From positions 434,001 through 498,000 of the forward strand of contig JAAMEZ010000006.1 in NCBI GenBank assembly GCA_013322215.1: a DNA stretch of 64,000 nucleotides, read 5' to 3'. The notes under the pieces are model-generated. The model searched no databases, was not told where the DNA came from, and saw only the letters and a program-made list of their open reading frames with translations. The position numbers were made by a program, and so were the translations under genes. Each line of letters begins with the position of its first letter. Positions within the stretch are counted from its first letter, which is position 1. Shown piece after piece: positions 48,286 through 56,913 of the stretch. This stretch comes from Martinezella rhizogenes (GTDB lineage: Bacteria > Pseudomonadota > Alphaproteobacteria > Rhizobiales > Rhizobiaceae).

Positions 48286-49074
48286 ATGCAGAAATCCATG
48301 GGCGAACGACTAAGAGCGGCCCGCGAAGCCGCAAATTATCCATCAGCCACGAAGGCGGCAGAAGCGCTGGGCGTGAGCCTGTCCACTTATCGCGCACACG
48401 AAAATGGTCAGAACGAATTCAGCGCCGAAGTCGCCAATCGCTATGCCAAGAAATTCGGCACGACAGCGGCCTATCTGCTGACTGGCGAAGGCCTACGCAA
48501 AGCCGCGCGCTCGACAGCGAACATCGTCATGTCATTCGACCCCGACGAGCAGGATCAGGATGGATTTGCCGAGAGCGGCGACGAACTCAGCTACAGCCGC
48601 GAACACTGGAAGCCGCAGATCGAAGGCGCAACACCGGAAGTGGACGTCAAACTTGGCGCCGGTAGCGGCATAGTCGGCGAAGTCATCAATCTCCCCGTTG
48701 GCGCTGGCAATGTGGCCGGACACAAGATCGTCGCGGAATGGCTCATCCCCACCGGCTATCTGCGAAACGAGGCGAAAGCTTCGCCGAACCATACGATTAT
48801 CATGGAAGTCGTCGGCGATTCCATGCAGCCCACCTACATGCCGGGCGATCGCGTCATCGTCGATCTCTCGCAGAACCAAATGACCACCGATACCGTCTAC
48901 GCGATCAGCGACGGCTATACCGAACCGCAGATCAAGCGTCTGCAGCGAGTTCCCTTCACCCATCCGGGCCAGGTCAAGATCATTTCCGATAATCCGGCGC
49001 TAGAGACCTTCACTGTCGAACTGGATCGACTGACCATTATTGGCCGAATCTGCGGTCACATTGCCCGCAAATAG
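48286..49074 (+). CDS. XRE-type phage repressor with S24 peptidase-like domain
   Basis: 262-aa lysogeny repressor. The N-terminal helix-turn-helix (about 5-65, KAAEALGVSLSTYRAHENGQ) is followed by a linker and a LexA/CI-like C-terminal domain with the serine motif MEVVGDSMQPTYMPGDRVIV near 177 and a later lysine in PQIKRLQRV near 220, the expected catalytic pair for RecA-stimulated self-cleavage. It is divergent from the remnant's early genes. ATG 48286 or 48298 are both possible. With most structural genes lost, it may now serve only as an orphan regulator and superinfection-immunity factor. Confidence 0.88.
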   Translation: MQKSMGERLRAAREAANYPSATKAAEALGVSLSTYRAHENGQNEFSAEVANRYAKKFGTTAAYLLTGEGLRKAARSTANIVMSFDPDEQDQDGFAESGDELSYSREHWKPQIEGATPEVDVKLGAGSGIVGEVINLPVGAGNVAGHKIVAEWLIPTGYLRNEAKASPNHTIIMEVVGDSMQPTYMPGDRVIVDLSQNQMTTDTVYAISDGYTEPQIKRLQRVPFTHPGQVKIISDNPALETFTVELDRLTIIGRICGHIARK

Positions 49075-49132
49075 AAAGCAATATGGGATACAAACACCTT
49101 TGGTGTTCCAGGCACACAAACAAACATAAATA

Positions 49133-49154
49133 ATGTTGACATATATCATGTTGA
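49133..49154. promoter_or_regulatory. Operator-like repeats downstream of the phage repressor
   Basis: ATGTTGACAT at 49133 and ATGTTGA at 49148 are direct copies, 15 bases apart, of the half-site found upstream of the repressor gene. They lie before the next plus-strand gene, suggesting that it too is under repressor control. Confidence 0.5.
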
Positions 49155-49257
49155 ATGCCATCTCATCGATAAGAGCCATTGGTCCTGAATGGAATGAGCC
49201 CGGGCAGCGCAAAATCCAGCCCGAAGTCAGCGAAACCGGACGTGCCAGGCGCAACGA

Positions 49258-49782
49258 TTGAAAAGGCTGCTAAGCCGTCGAAGGGAGAATGTCATTCATG
49301 CCGAGAAGTCGAATGCTTTCATCATCGCTCGGGCAGATGCCTTGAGGGACACCGGCATTGCCAAGATAGGGGTCAAGATGGGGGGAATGACAGTGTACGC
49401 TCCGGAATTTTCCTGCGAATATTCGTTCGATGAACTCAGCATCCGCCTATGCGATCGTTGGGAAACCGGATTGCTATTATACGGGCGCGCTGAATTAAGA
49501 TCGGCAGGAGCCGATTACGAAGACGAGTTCTACGTATCCGCAATCAGATTGGATGGCGGTGCGCGACTGGCGCGGCCGAATGCCTCGAACAATGTAGGTG
49601 GCTTCGAGTCGGAATTGTTTCGTCGAATAGCCGCAGTCATCGAAGACGACGGGACGCAGGCAGGCCGTCATGCCGCCGAACTTTTCGCCATTGAATTGGA
49701 ACAATCCCGGGAAGCCGACCATGACCAGAGCCACAAAATCAGGCAGGAAAAGAACCTGGAGATGCTCGCACCAACACATTGA
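49258..49782 (+). CDS. Hypothetical protein, start uncertain (up to 174 aa)
   Basis: No family recognised. The central part is regular, with IAKIGVKMGGMTVYAPEFSC then EYSFDELSIRLCDRWETGLL and DEFYVSAIRLDGGARLARP. The open frame begins with TTG at 49258 and has no good start. An overlapping frame from an ATG at 49194 gives a plausible Ser/Lys/Pro-rich N-terminus (MSPGSAKSSPKSAKP) that would join at about 49285 after a one-base shift, so the gene may be frameshifted or have a start I cannot see. It follows repressor-like operator copies. Confidence 0.45.
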   Translation: MKRLLSRRRENVIHAEKSNAFIIARADALRDTGIAKIGVKMGGMTVYAPEFSCEYSFDELSIRLCDRWETGLLLYGRAELRSAGADYEDEFYVSAIRLDGGARLARPNASNNVGGFESELFRRIAAVIEDDGTQAGRHAAELFAIELEQSREADHDQSHKIRQEKNLEMLAPTH

Positions 49783-49828
49783 AGCCCATTGCAGCCGAGC
49801 ACCAACACTCAATGGAGGGCGCTGAACT

Positions 49829-50224
49829 ATGGACATCTCCCAATACGAGCTTGAAGAGATCCGCCTACTTGAGCAGAAGCTGCATCTCCCTGAAATCCGG
49901 CAATCGCCGGCGAGCGTGGCAGAACTGCTGGCGGAAGGCTTCGTTGAATTCGGAAGTTCCGGAACGGTCTATGACGATAGGAATGAGCTAATCGCCCGCC
50001 TGGCTGCAGAAAAGACGGAAGAAGCCTCTCCATCAATTATTTCACGCGACTATACCTTCCGACCGATCTCGCCGGATGCCGTCCTCGTCACCTATCGAAG
50101 CATCCGACAGGCTGGAGAGAAGGGCTTGGAGCGACACACTCTAAGGAGCTCGATCTGGCAGCGTATCGATGGACGATGGCAGATGCTCTTTCATCAGGGA
50201 ACGCTCACCACTCCGCAAGGCTGA
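49829..50224 (+). CDS. DUF4440 family protein (NTF2-like fold)
   Basis: 131-aa protein with the DUF4440 pattern: ELEEIRLLEQKLHLPEIRQS at the N-terminus, LLAEGFVEFGSSGTVYDD near 35, VTYRSIRQ near 85 and SSIWQRIDGRWQMLFHQGT at the end. The NTF2-like fold is used by enzymes and binding proteins alike and no function can be assigned. GGAGG lies ten bases before the ATG. Independent of its neighbours as far as can be seen. Confidence 0.82.
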   Translation: MDISQYELEEIRLLEQKLHLPEIRQSPASVAELLAEGFVEFGSSGTVYDDRNELIARLAAEKTEEASPSIISRDYTFRPISPDAVLVTYRSIRQAGEKGLERHTLRSSIWQRIDGRWQMLFHQGTLTTPQG

Positions 50225-50293
50225 ACCGATGACGCAGGCGGCACCGCACTTGCGAGCCATGAAATCCTTACGATAGGGACAAACGCGGTAAGA

Positions 50294-50944
50294 TTAGCGG
50301 AGCCCAGGCGCTGCATCGTTGGCTTTACCATCTGTCAACCCCAAGCTATCTGCCATACGGATGAGGTCGGCGACGGAATCAGCCCGCATCTTGCGCATGG
50401 CCTGACCGCGATGGACCTTCACGGTGATTTCGCTGAGGCCGATCTCGGCGGCGATCTGCTTGTTGAGGAGGCCTCGCGCGACGAGCGCCATCACCTCGCG
50501 TTCGCGCGGTGTGAGCGTTGAAAACCGCTCGAGAAGGTCGACCTCCGCCGCCTGTTTGCGCAGCCGGGCGCGATCGATTTCAAGCGCCTGCCTGATCGCA
50601 TCGAGCAGATCCTGCTCCCGGAACGGCTTTAGAAGAAACTCAACCGCGCCCGCTTTCATCGCCCTGACGGACATCGGCACATCGCCGTGTCCGGTGAGGA
50701 AAATGATCGGGATCGGATACCCCATCCGCGCAAGTTCATCCTGAAAATCAAGACCGCTCGCATCCGGCATCCTAACATCCAGCACGATGCAGGCTGGCCC
50801 TTGAGGCCCGGGAGACACCAAGAAATCCCGCGGCGATGCAAAGCCACGCGTATCATAGCCAACGGAGCGCAGGAGGCTGTCCAGTCCATCGCGCACGGAT
50901 GGATCGTCGTCGATTACGAAAACGGTCGACTGCTGTCCCTGCAT
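50294..50944 (-). CDS. FixJ-like response regulator (receiver + LuxR HTH)
   Basis: 216-aa response regulator. Receiver at about 1-125 with acidic pocket Asp12-14, phosphoacceptor Asp56 in VLDVRMP, the Thr/Ser position in FLTGHGD, and Lys in FLLKPF. The LuxR-type HTH at about 140-205 shows TLTPREREVMALVARGLLNK then IAAEIGLSEITVKVHRG. It lies three bases after the sensor kinase on the same strand, so it is the cognate partner. Targets are unknown; the neighbouring ABC transporter is a candidate. Confidence 0.92.
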   Translation of the reverse strand: MQGQQSTVFVIDDDPSVRDGLDSLLRSVGYDTRGFASPRDFLVSPGPQGPACIVLDVRMPDASGLDFQDELARMGYPIPIIFLTGHGDVPMSVRAMKAGAVEFLLKPFREQDLLDAIRQALEIDRARLRKQAAEVDLLERFSTLTPREREVMALVARGLLNKQIAAEIGLSEITVKVHRGQAMRKMRADSVADLIRMADSLGLTDGKANDAAPGLR

Positions 50945-50947
50945 TCC

Positions 50948-52012
50948 CTACCCCTTTGCCTTTCCGCCGAGCGGCAAGGTGAAACCGAAGACGGCTCCGT
51001 GCGGAAAGTTCGGCGCCGCATAGATGGTCCCACCATGTGCCTCGATAATGGACCGGCTGATAGCAAGCCCCATTCCCATGCCCTTCGGTTTGGTCGTGTA
51101 AAAGGCTTCGAATATGCTGTCGAGCATTTCGGCCGGCATGCCGCCACCGGTATCACGCACGCTGACGGTCACTTTCCGTTCGTCTGCCGCGGCGCTGACG
51201 AGCAGCTCGCGGGTTTCCGCATCGACCTCCGCCAGAGCTTCGATCGCATTCATGATGAGATTGAGGATCACCTGTTGAAGCTGAACACGATCACCAGCCA
51301 CCAATGGCAGATCGCCCGCCAATTCGGTGCGAAACAGGATCTGATTCCGACGGATCTCGCTGCGAACGAGTTCCAGTACATCATTGATCGCCTCGACCAG
51401 ATCGATCGCGTCGCTAGACGGCGACGAGCGCGCCACGAGCCTGCGGACGCGGCCGATGACATCCCCTGCTCGCCCGGCATCAGCTACAATTCGCTCGATG
51501 GCGCGGCGAGCTTCATCGTGATCGGCCGGTGTTGCAGAAAGCCATCGAAGCGCGGCATTGCCATTGGCGGCAATTGCCGTGATCGGCTGGCTGACTTCGT
51601 GGGCTATCGATGTACCCAACTCACCCACGATCATGAGACGCGACATGCGCGCGAGCTCCGATTGTGCCTGCCTCGCCCTGGCGTCAAGCATTTCGATCCT
51701 GATTGCCAGGTAGGTGGTCGCACCGATCGCGACCAGACTAAGGGTACTATTGATCAGGCCGGCCTGCGAAGCGCCGTGGCTCGTCAAAAAATAGCTGATG
51801 ACGGTCAGAGCGGCACATGCAATCCCGACCATCGCGATAGCCCCGGTTCGACCGGAATAGACCGCCAGCAGAATCACCGAAACATAGAGAACGGCAAAGG
51901 CGATCTCCAGATCCGTGACGGTATCGCCGATGAAAATGAGACCGGCGAGGATCGCAATGCCGAGCCAAAGCAGGGGCATTTCGAAAAGATACTTCAGAAA
52001 TTCGCGCCTCAT
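50948..52012 (-). CDS. Sensor histidine kinase, membrane-bound
   Basis: About 354-aa sensor. Four or so membrane segments lie between residues 12 and 105 (PLLWLGIAILAGLIFIGD, IAFAVLYVSVILLAVYSG, then AIAMVGIACAALTVISYFL), with almost no periplasmic domain. The phosphoacceptor His138 is in GTSIAHEVSQPITA, and the ATPase has N box LNLIMNAIEAL near 250 and G boxes DTGGGMP and GMGMGLAISRSI. No PAS domain, unlike FixL, so the signal may be sensed in the membrane. ATG 52012 is used; ATG 52021 is three codons longer, and the still longer open frame looks non-coding. Confidence 0.88.
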   Translation of the reverse strand: MRREFLKYLFEMPLLWLGIAILAGLIFIGDTVTDLEIAFAVLYVSVILLAVYSGRTGAIAMVGIACAALTVISYFLTSHGASQAGLINSTLSLVAIGATTYLAIRIEMLDARARQAQSELARMSRLMIVGELGTSIAHEVSQPITAIAANGNAALRWLSATPADHDEARRAIERIVADAGRAGDVIGRVRRLVARSSPSSDAIDLVEAINDVLELVRSEIRRNQILFRTELAGDLPLVAGDRVQLQQVILNLIMNAIEALAEVDAETRELLVSAAADERKVTVSVRDTGGGMPAEMLDSIFEAFYTTKPKGMGMGLAISRSIIEAHGGTIYAAPNFPHGAVFGFTLPLGGKAKG

Positions 52013-52220
52013 CCCTTGCATCCCTGCATCAGCGTTCCCGCAGCGTTGCGTGCAGAAGCTGCAAACTGCCTGACCCTGAGCCTCAAGACAACAGCCGCAT
52101 TCCTTGGCCTGCCTCTCGTATAACATTCCCCGCAGCTGACGAGAGCTTAGGCTCGCACGCACCCAGCCATTGCAAACAGCGCCAGATACCGGTGCTGCAT
52201 TCAAGGAGACTGCGGCCTGA

Positions 52221-52580
52221 TCAAGCACGACGGTCATCGTTGTCGTTTCCGGCATAGCGGCTGGCGAGACGCCGGCGCTGGCTACGCCGGAGAGCGGCGA
52301 GACTCGCCCTGTTGAGGCGAGCTGCCCAGCGGAGCAGCGTGCGTGTCTTGTTGGCAGACAAAAATCCATTGAAGAACAAGCGTGTCGCCGATCGCATGAG
52401 CCAATGTGCACCCCAGAGAAGCGCCATCATGTATGCCAGACCGATGAGATCCTTCAGCCGTGCTGTCCGTGCGCTGAAGCGTGTCTGGGAACGGCGCCGC
52501 TTTCCCTTCTCTGCCCCATTTGACTTGTTCCTGCTGAGCGCTTCCAGGAAGCGACCGAGTTCTTCGTTGTCTCTGGGCAT
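52221..52580 (-). CDS. Small basic membrane-associated hypothetical protein (119 aa)
   Basis: 119-aa protein beginning MPRDNEELGRFLEALSRN, with a basic stretch (EKGKRRRSQTRFSARTARL), one hydrophobic segment (LIGLAYMMALLWGAHWLMRS, about residues 46-65) and a long Arg-rich tail (LRRSQRRRLASRYAG). No family recognised. The ATG at 52580 has GGGATGGA upstream. It sits between the ABC transporter and the sensor kinase on the same strand and could be part of that unit. Confidence 0.5.
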   Translation of the reverse strand: MPRDNEELGRFLEALSRNKSNGAEKGKRRRSQTRFSARTARLKDLIGLAYMMALLWGAHWLMRSATRLFFNGFLSANKTRTLLRWAARLNRASLAALRRSQRRRLASRYAGNDNDDRRA

Positions 52581-52756
52581 GTCAATCCATCCCGCTGCCG
52601 GACAGGCTGCGCGATCCCAGATCGCCAAAGCTGGCGATCCGATGGATTTCATGCGCTACGTCCTGCCTCGGCGGCCTATCAAATCCAGAAATGCAAGGAG
52701 GCTGGTCGCCGCCTCAGCCGGCGGCGACCCTTTCACATTCGTTCCAGCTGAAGGTC

Positions 52757-54088
52757 TCAACTTGGGTTCTCCAACGTGAACAAATCGGCGTTTTCGTCAT
52801 AGGCGAAATATTCCGCATAGCGCGCCCAGTTTGTAACGGCCTTGAGCGTGATTTCGGCATAATCCTCGGACATGTAATCCTCCAGCTCGTCGCGGAAGCG
52901 TCGTGCGGGCGCACGATGCGTCGGCCGCTCGTCGAGTACGCGGCGAATATGGGCAGCCAGCGGCACGTAGCTCGCAAGATGCTGTTCGAAGAGTTTCTTG
53001 CGTTCGTCGACGTCGCTGTCGGAGAAACGTAAGCCCTGCGCCGTCAACTTGATGTCGCCCCCTTCCAGATCGGCGAAACGCAGCAGCTGAAGCGTTTCCG
53101 CAACCGGAAAGAGGTCATCGATGCCGAGATGCAGATGGGTGGCCAGCGGCGGCAGGTCGGCCTGCCCGCGATAGGGCTCGGCGGCGACTGTCTCTATTAG
53201 GCCTGACATCAGGTTGGTCGACACGCGCGGCAGCGCCATGGCGATACCTGTGCCGGGGAAAAGGCCCTCGCGCGTGGGCGCACCAGTCTTTACCGTCATC
53301 CGTGCATAGATATCTTCCACCAGCATACGGAAGGCCGGATCGAGACGGTTGCGCGGCTGCGGCAGATCGACATGGATCTCGGCGATGACGCGGCCGGGAT
53401 TCGATCCGAAGATCAGGATGCGATCACACATCAGCACGGCTTCTTCGATATTATGGGTCACCATCAGGACCGACTCGATCGGCATCCGGCCCTCGCACCA
53501 CAGATCAAGCAGATCGGTGCGAAGCGTTTCCGCCGTCAGCACGTCGAGCGCCGAAAAGGGTTCGTCCATCAGCAGAACCTTCGGACGGACGACGAGCGCG
53601 CGGGCAAGACCGACACGCTGGCGCATGCCGCCCGACAGCTCCTTCGGATAGGCGCTTTCGAACCCATCGAGACCGATGAGGTCGATGGCCGCAAGGGCGC
53701 GCTTGCGTCGCTCCGAGGCTGCAACGCCTTGAGCTTCCAGCCCCAGTTCGACGTTCTGCAGCACGGTCAGCCAGGGAAAGAGCGCAAAGCTCTGGAAGAC
53801 CACGGCAACATCGGAATTGGGGCCGACAACCGGCCGGCCTTCGAAGGTGATGTCCCCTCTGCTTGGGCGGATCAGGCCGGCAATCGCACGCAGCAGCGTA
53901 GATTTGCCGGAGCCGGAACGGCCGAGCAAGCCGACGATTTCATTGGGATAGAGCTGAAGATCGACATTTTCGAGCACGACGAGCGAACCGGATGCCCCCT
54001 TGTCGTAGGCTTGGCACACCTGCTTGGCGAGAACCAGCGGCGCATTCCTTGCAATATCGGTCTTCTTGGAGATGACAACGTTTTCCAT
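52757..54088 (-). CDS. ABC ATPase (nitrate/sulfonate/taurine-type) with AAA-associated C-terminal domain
   Basis: 443-aa ATPase, longer than the usual 260 aa. The N-terminal ATPase (about 18-265) has GLLGRSGSGKSTLLRAIAGL near 53, LSGGMRQRVGLARAL near 150 and VLLMDEPFSALD near 172. An added C-terminal domain of about 150 residues (starting near 290, LPPLATHLHLGIDDLFPVAE) is the AAA-associated domain known from a subset of NrtD/SsuB-like ATPases, thought to sense or regulate. It is 21 bases downstream of the two-domain permease. No solute-binding gene is nearby. Confidence 0.88.
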   Translation of the reverse strand: MENVVISKKTDIARNAPLVLAKQVCQAYDKGASGSLVVLENVDLQLYPNEIVGLLGRSGSGKSTLLRAIAGLIRPSRGDITFEGRPVVGPNSDVAVVFQSFALFPWLTVLQNVELGLEAQGVAASERRKRALAAIDLIGLDGFESAYPKELSGGMRQRVGLARALVVRPKVLLMDEPFSALDVLTAETLRTDLLDLWCEGRMPIESVLMVTHNIEEAVLMCDRILIFGSNPGRVIAEIHVDLPQPRNRLDPAFRMLVEDIYARMTVKTGAPTREGLFPGTGIAMALPRVSTNLMSGLIETVAAEPYRGQADLPPLATHLHLGIDDLFPVAETLQLLRFADLEGGDIKLTAQGLRFSDSDVDERKKLFEQHLASYVPLAAHIRRVLDERPTHRAPARRFRDELEDYMSEDYAEITLKAVTNWARYAEYFAYDENADLFTLENPS

Positions 54089-54109
54089 ATTCGGTTCTCC
54101 GATCTTGAA

Positions 54110-55870
54110 TTAATCGAGGCGCATGCGGCGTTCGGCGAAGACATAAAGCGGCCGCCAGAGTGTTCTGTTGAAGAGCGTGACGAAGATCGACATGACGACA
54201 ATACCAAGGATGACCCGCGGAAAGTCACCCGCTTCCGTCGCTTTGGCGATGTATGATCCAAGCCCGAAGGCTTCGAGTTTCGTGTTTCCCCAGCTCGCCA
54301 GTTCAGCGACGATGCTCGCATTCCAGGAGCCGCCGGAAGCCGTCAGTGCTCCCGTGATGTAGTAGGGAAAGATTCCCGGCAGCATCACACGCCGCCACCA
54401 GGTCCATGAGCGCAACCGGTAGACCGACGATGCTTCCCGCAGATCGGTGGGAAATGCGCTCGCACCGGCGATGACGTTGAACAGGATGTACCATTGTGTC
54501 CCGAGTACCATCAGCGGCGACAGCCAGATGTTCGGGCTGGCGCCTGTCGCAACGATGGCAACCACCGCAACGGGAAAGAGCACGTTTGCCGGAAAGGCCG
54601 CCAGGAACTGCGCCAGAGGCTGGACGCGCTCCGCGACAGCGGGACGCAGACCGATCCAGACACCGATCGGAACCCAGATGACACTGGCGACCGCAATAAG
54701 AACGACAACGCGAATGAGCGTCACGAACCCACCGGCAAAAGCGATCCAGACATCGCCCCAGGAGAGCGTCTGGCTGAGATAGGAAACCGCATCCCATACG
54801 CTCCAGGCACCGACGACAGCGATCAGCGCATACCAGGCAATGTCGATAGCCCAGCTGACGGCACGCCGCCCGCCTCGCTCCTTTGCGGCTGCACGCGACA
54901 TTGGCAACAGCCGCACGAGCATCAGTCGATCCCATACGGCGGCCAAAGGTGTGGTCACGTACTTCAGGAGGCGCGTACGACGGATCAGCGAATAGACCCA
55001 GGAGCGCGGCTTCTGCTGTCCGGCCGTCTGCTCGAAGCGAAACTTGTCTGCCCAGGCGACGATCGGGCGGAAAAGCAGCTGATCGTACAGGAGGATGACG
55101 ACCGCCATGGCGAGCACTGCCCAGCTTACAGCGGCGAAATCCTGTTTGTCGATGGCAACTGCCAGCCAGGAGCCAAGCCCCGGGAGCTGCACGGTGGTAT
55201 TGCCCACCGTGATCGCCTCGGATGCAACCACGAAGAACCAGCCGCCGGACATCGACATCATCGTATTCCAAACGAGACCGGGTGCCGCAAAGGGAGCCTC
55301 CAGCCGCCAGAAGCGCTGCCAGCTCGACAGGCCGAAACCGCGGCTGACCTCATCAAGATCGCGCGGAACCGTCCGTAGCGACTGATAGAAGGAGAAGGCC
55401 ATATTCCATGCCTGGCTGGTGAAGATCGCAAAGATCGAAGCGCATTCCGCACCAAGCTGGCTTCCGGGGAAAAGCCCCATGAAGAAGGTGACGGTGAAGG
55501 TCAGAAAGCCGAGCACCGGCACCGATTGCAGAATGTCGAGAGCCGGAATGATGATCTTCTCGGCGCGGCGGCTCTTTGCGGCAAGCGTCGCGACGACGAA
55601 GGTGAAGATGAGGGAGGCCACGATGGCCGCCATCATCCGCAGGGTCGTGCGCAGCGCATATTCGGGCAGATAGGCCGGGTCGAGCGACAGCGGTGCCGTG
55701 GATAGACCGGCGAGCGGCGCCCGCATCTCCGCGACGCCGTGAAGTGTGAGATAGGCGGCAGCTGCAATGAAGGCGAATGCGGCGAGATCATAGCCATTCG
55801 GCAGAATACGTGCACCGGCCAACGCAGCAACGGCACTACGCTCGCGTCGATCGTTAGCAAGGAAAACCAT
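54110..55870 (-). CDS. ABC transporter permease with two fused permease domains
   Basis: 586-aa inner-membrane protein carrying two BPD_transp_1 permease domains, each about 250 residues. The first EAA-like loop is DEVSRGFGLSSWQRFWRLEA near 180 and the second LREASSVYRLRSWTWWRRVM near 475. Fusion makes a whole transmembrane channel in one chain, matching the single ATPase gene that follows. The type (nitrate/sulfonate/taurine) usually needs a lipoprotein or periplasmic binding protein, which is absent here. ATG at 55870 lies in the upstream AT-rich stretch. Confidence 0.88.
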   Translation of the reverse strand: MVFLANDRRERSAVAALAGARILPNGYDLAAFAFIAAAAYLTLHGVAEMRAPLAGLSTAPLSLDPAYLPEYALRTTLRMMAAIVASLIFTFVVATLAAKSRRAEKIIIPALDILQSVPVLGFLTFTVTFFMGLFPGSQLGAECASIFAIFTSQAWNMAFSFYQSLRTVPRDLDEVSRGFGLSSWQRFWRLEAPFAAPGLVWNTMMSMSGGWFFVVASEAITVGNTTVQLPGLGSWLAVAIDKQDFAAVSWAVLAMAVVILLYDQLLFRPIVAWADKFRFEQTAGQQKPRSWVYSLIRRTRLLKYVTTPLAAVWDRLMLVRLLPMSRAAAKERGGRRAVSWAIDIAWYALIAVVGAWSVWDAVSYLSQTLSWGDVWIAFAGGFVTLIRVVVLIAVASVIWVPIGVWIGLRPAVAERVQPLAQFLAAFPANVLFPVAVVAIVATGASPNIWLSPLMVLGTQWYILFNVIAGASAFPTDLREASSVYRLRSWTWWRRVMLPGIFPYYITGALTASGGSWNASIVAELASWGNTKLEAFGLGSYIAKATEAGDFPRVILGIVVMSIFVTLFNRTLWRPLYVFAERRMRLD

Positions 55871-55966
55871 ATCATAACCCTTTGGGAACAGGACGTTATC
55901 AAGGAGGGTGCGGCCGTGTGGCGCCGCATCTGCGACACCACCGGTGCGCTTGTTTGAGGTGGACGC

Positions 55967-56197
55967 TTAGGCCGCGCGACGGCTGCCGTCCTCGTCGAGG
56001 ACAGGCTCGCTCTCGGTCGTCCAGAAGCACTCCAGCTTCCCGGTCTGGGAGTTGGTGTGCCAGACGGCGATCAGACGCGGACGCTGCGACGATGCGGAGC
56101 GTTCAACCGGACGGCTGCCGGTCGAAACGGCGAAAGCATTCGGGGCGGAAAACTTGGTTGCGAACTTGCGTGCGCGGAAAAGAACGATGTTGTTCAT
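55967..56197 (-). CDS. Small hypothetical protein (76 aa) with strong ribosome-binding site
   Basis: 76-aa protein beginning MNNIVLFRARKFATKF, then VSTGSRPVERSASSQRPRL and AVWHTNSQTGKLECFWTTES. No domain recognised; it resembles small cytosolic rhizobial proteins. The sequence GAGGAGGTGA before the ATG at 56197 is a near-perfect anti-16S match, and a long untranscribed-looking gap lies upstream. Strong translation, possibly as a stress or housekeeping microprotein, is inferred. It precedes the ABC permease on the same strand. Confidence 0.68.
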   Translation of the reverse strand: MNNIVLFRARKFATKFSAPNAFAVSTGSRPVERSASSQRPRLIAVWHTNSQTGKLECFWTTESEPVLDEDGSRRAA

Positions 56198-56913
56198 GGC
56201 TCACCTCCTCGGCCCACCTGACGGCAGATCCGAAGGGCGAGCCGGACAGGCTAGGCCCGACCGGCGCTCGCCCGGCGAATGCCGGCAGCGGTCCAGGTTG
56301 TTGCGATGACCGTCCGGATGCAGCATGATGCCACAACCGGACAGCGACTAGGGTAGCTGTCCATTGGTTTCTTGATCTGTTGGTTTCGTTAGCCTTTGCA
56401 TTGCGCTGCGAAGACATGGCCGTATTGTCACGACCACCGAGAGCGGTCAATCAGGCGATGGTGCACCGCCATTATACCAAAGTATATGCCGCGCGATCTC
56501 GATGGCGGGCAGCTCGGCGGCGAATAACGGAAACCCGGTGTTCAACCGGGTTCAACGGTCCTCGCCGCCAGCGAGAATGTAGAAATCAGCAAATCGCTGG
56601 GCCTTGCAGCGGCAATCAATTTTTCCGATCGGCCGGCCGCATCGAGGAAGATATCGCTCGACCAAGCTGAAGTGTTTCCCCGCGAACTCATATGTGAAAC
56701 GGCCTTCCCGCGCGCCATGGGAAATGGAGCCGAAAAACCAAGCTTTTGTGCAACAATAACTTTCAAAATAGAGGCAAGAGAATAGTTAATTTGCAAATAT
56801 TCATGCGTTGCATCAGGAATATATAAACGATTCCATTGTCGTTTCGGCGTTTATTCAGGCGAGACGCCGAAAGACGACGGCCATTATATATCTAAAGCAA
56901 TATAGAAGGCGCG
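56198..56913. other. Long intergenic region with a hairpin ahead of the SARP-like gene
   Basis: 716 bases between divergent starts with no supported gene; the frames present lack ribosome-binding sites and recognisable sequence. The left part is GC-rich with repeated CCGG/GCCGG words; the right part (from about 56740) is AT-rich. An extended hairpin, GTCGTTTCGGCGT (56838) pairing with ACGCCGAAAGACGAC (56864), ends 35 bases before the next start codon. Confidence 0.5.

Larger units (their letters stand above)
42052..49074. mobile_element. Prophage remnant (about 7 kb)
   Basis: Minus-strand run of holin-like protein, truncated portal, terminase large and putative small subunits, then several small phage-type genes, closed by a divergent S24-type repressor. 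Head, tail, lysis (endolysin), integrase and replication genes are all missing in the window, and the portal is broken. One cellular-type gene (ETFB lysine methyltransferase) lies inside on the other strand. Limits are set by first and last phage-like genes; no attachment-site repeats were found by eye. Confidence 0.7.

Noticed and set aside
50687..52123. Plus-strand open frame of 478 codons over the kinase and regulator genes
   Set aside because: Antisense shadow of clear two-component genes, with no recognisable motif.
53372..54256. Plus-strand frame of 294 codons over the ABC ATPase
   Set aside because: Antisense to Walker and signature motifs of the ATPase.
56542..56796. 84-codon minus-strand frame in the long intergenic gap
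   Set aside because: TTG start without ribosome-binding site, no recognisable features, position inside AT-rich promoter-like DNA.
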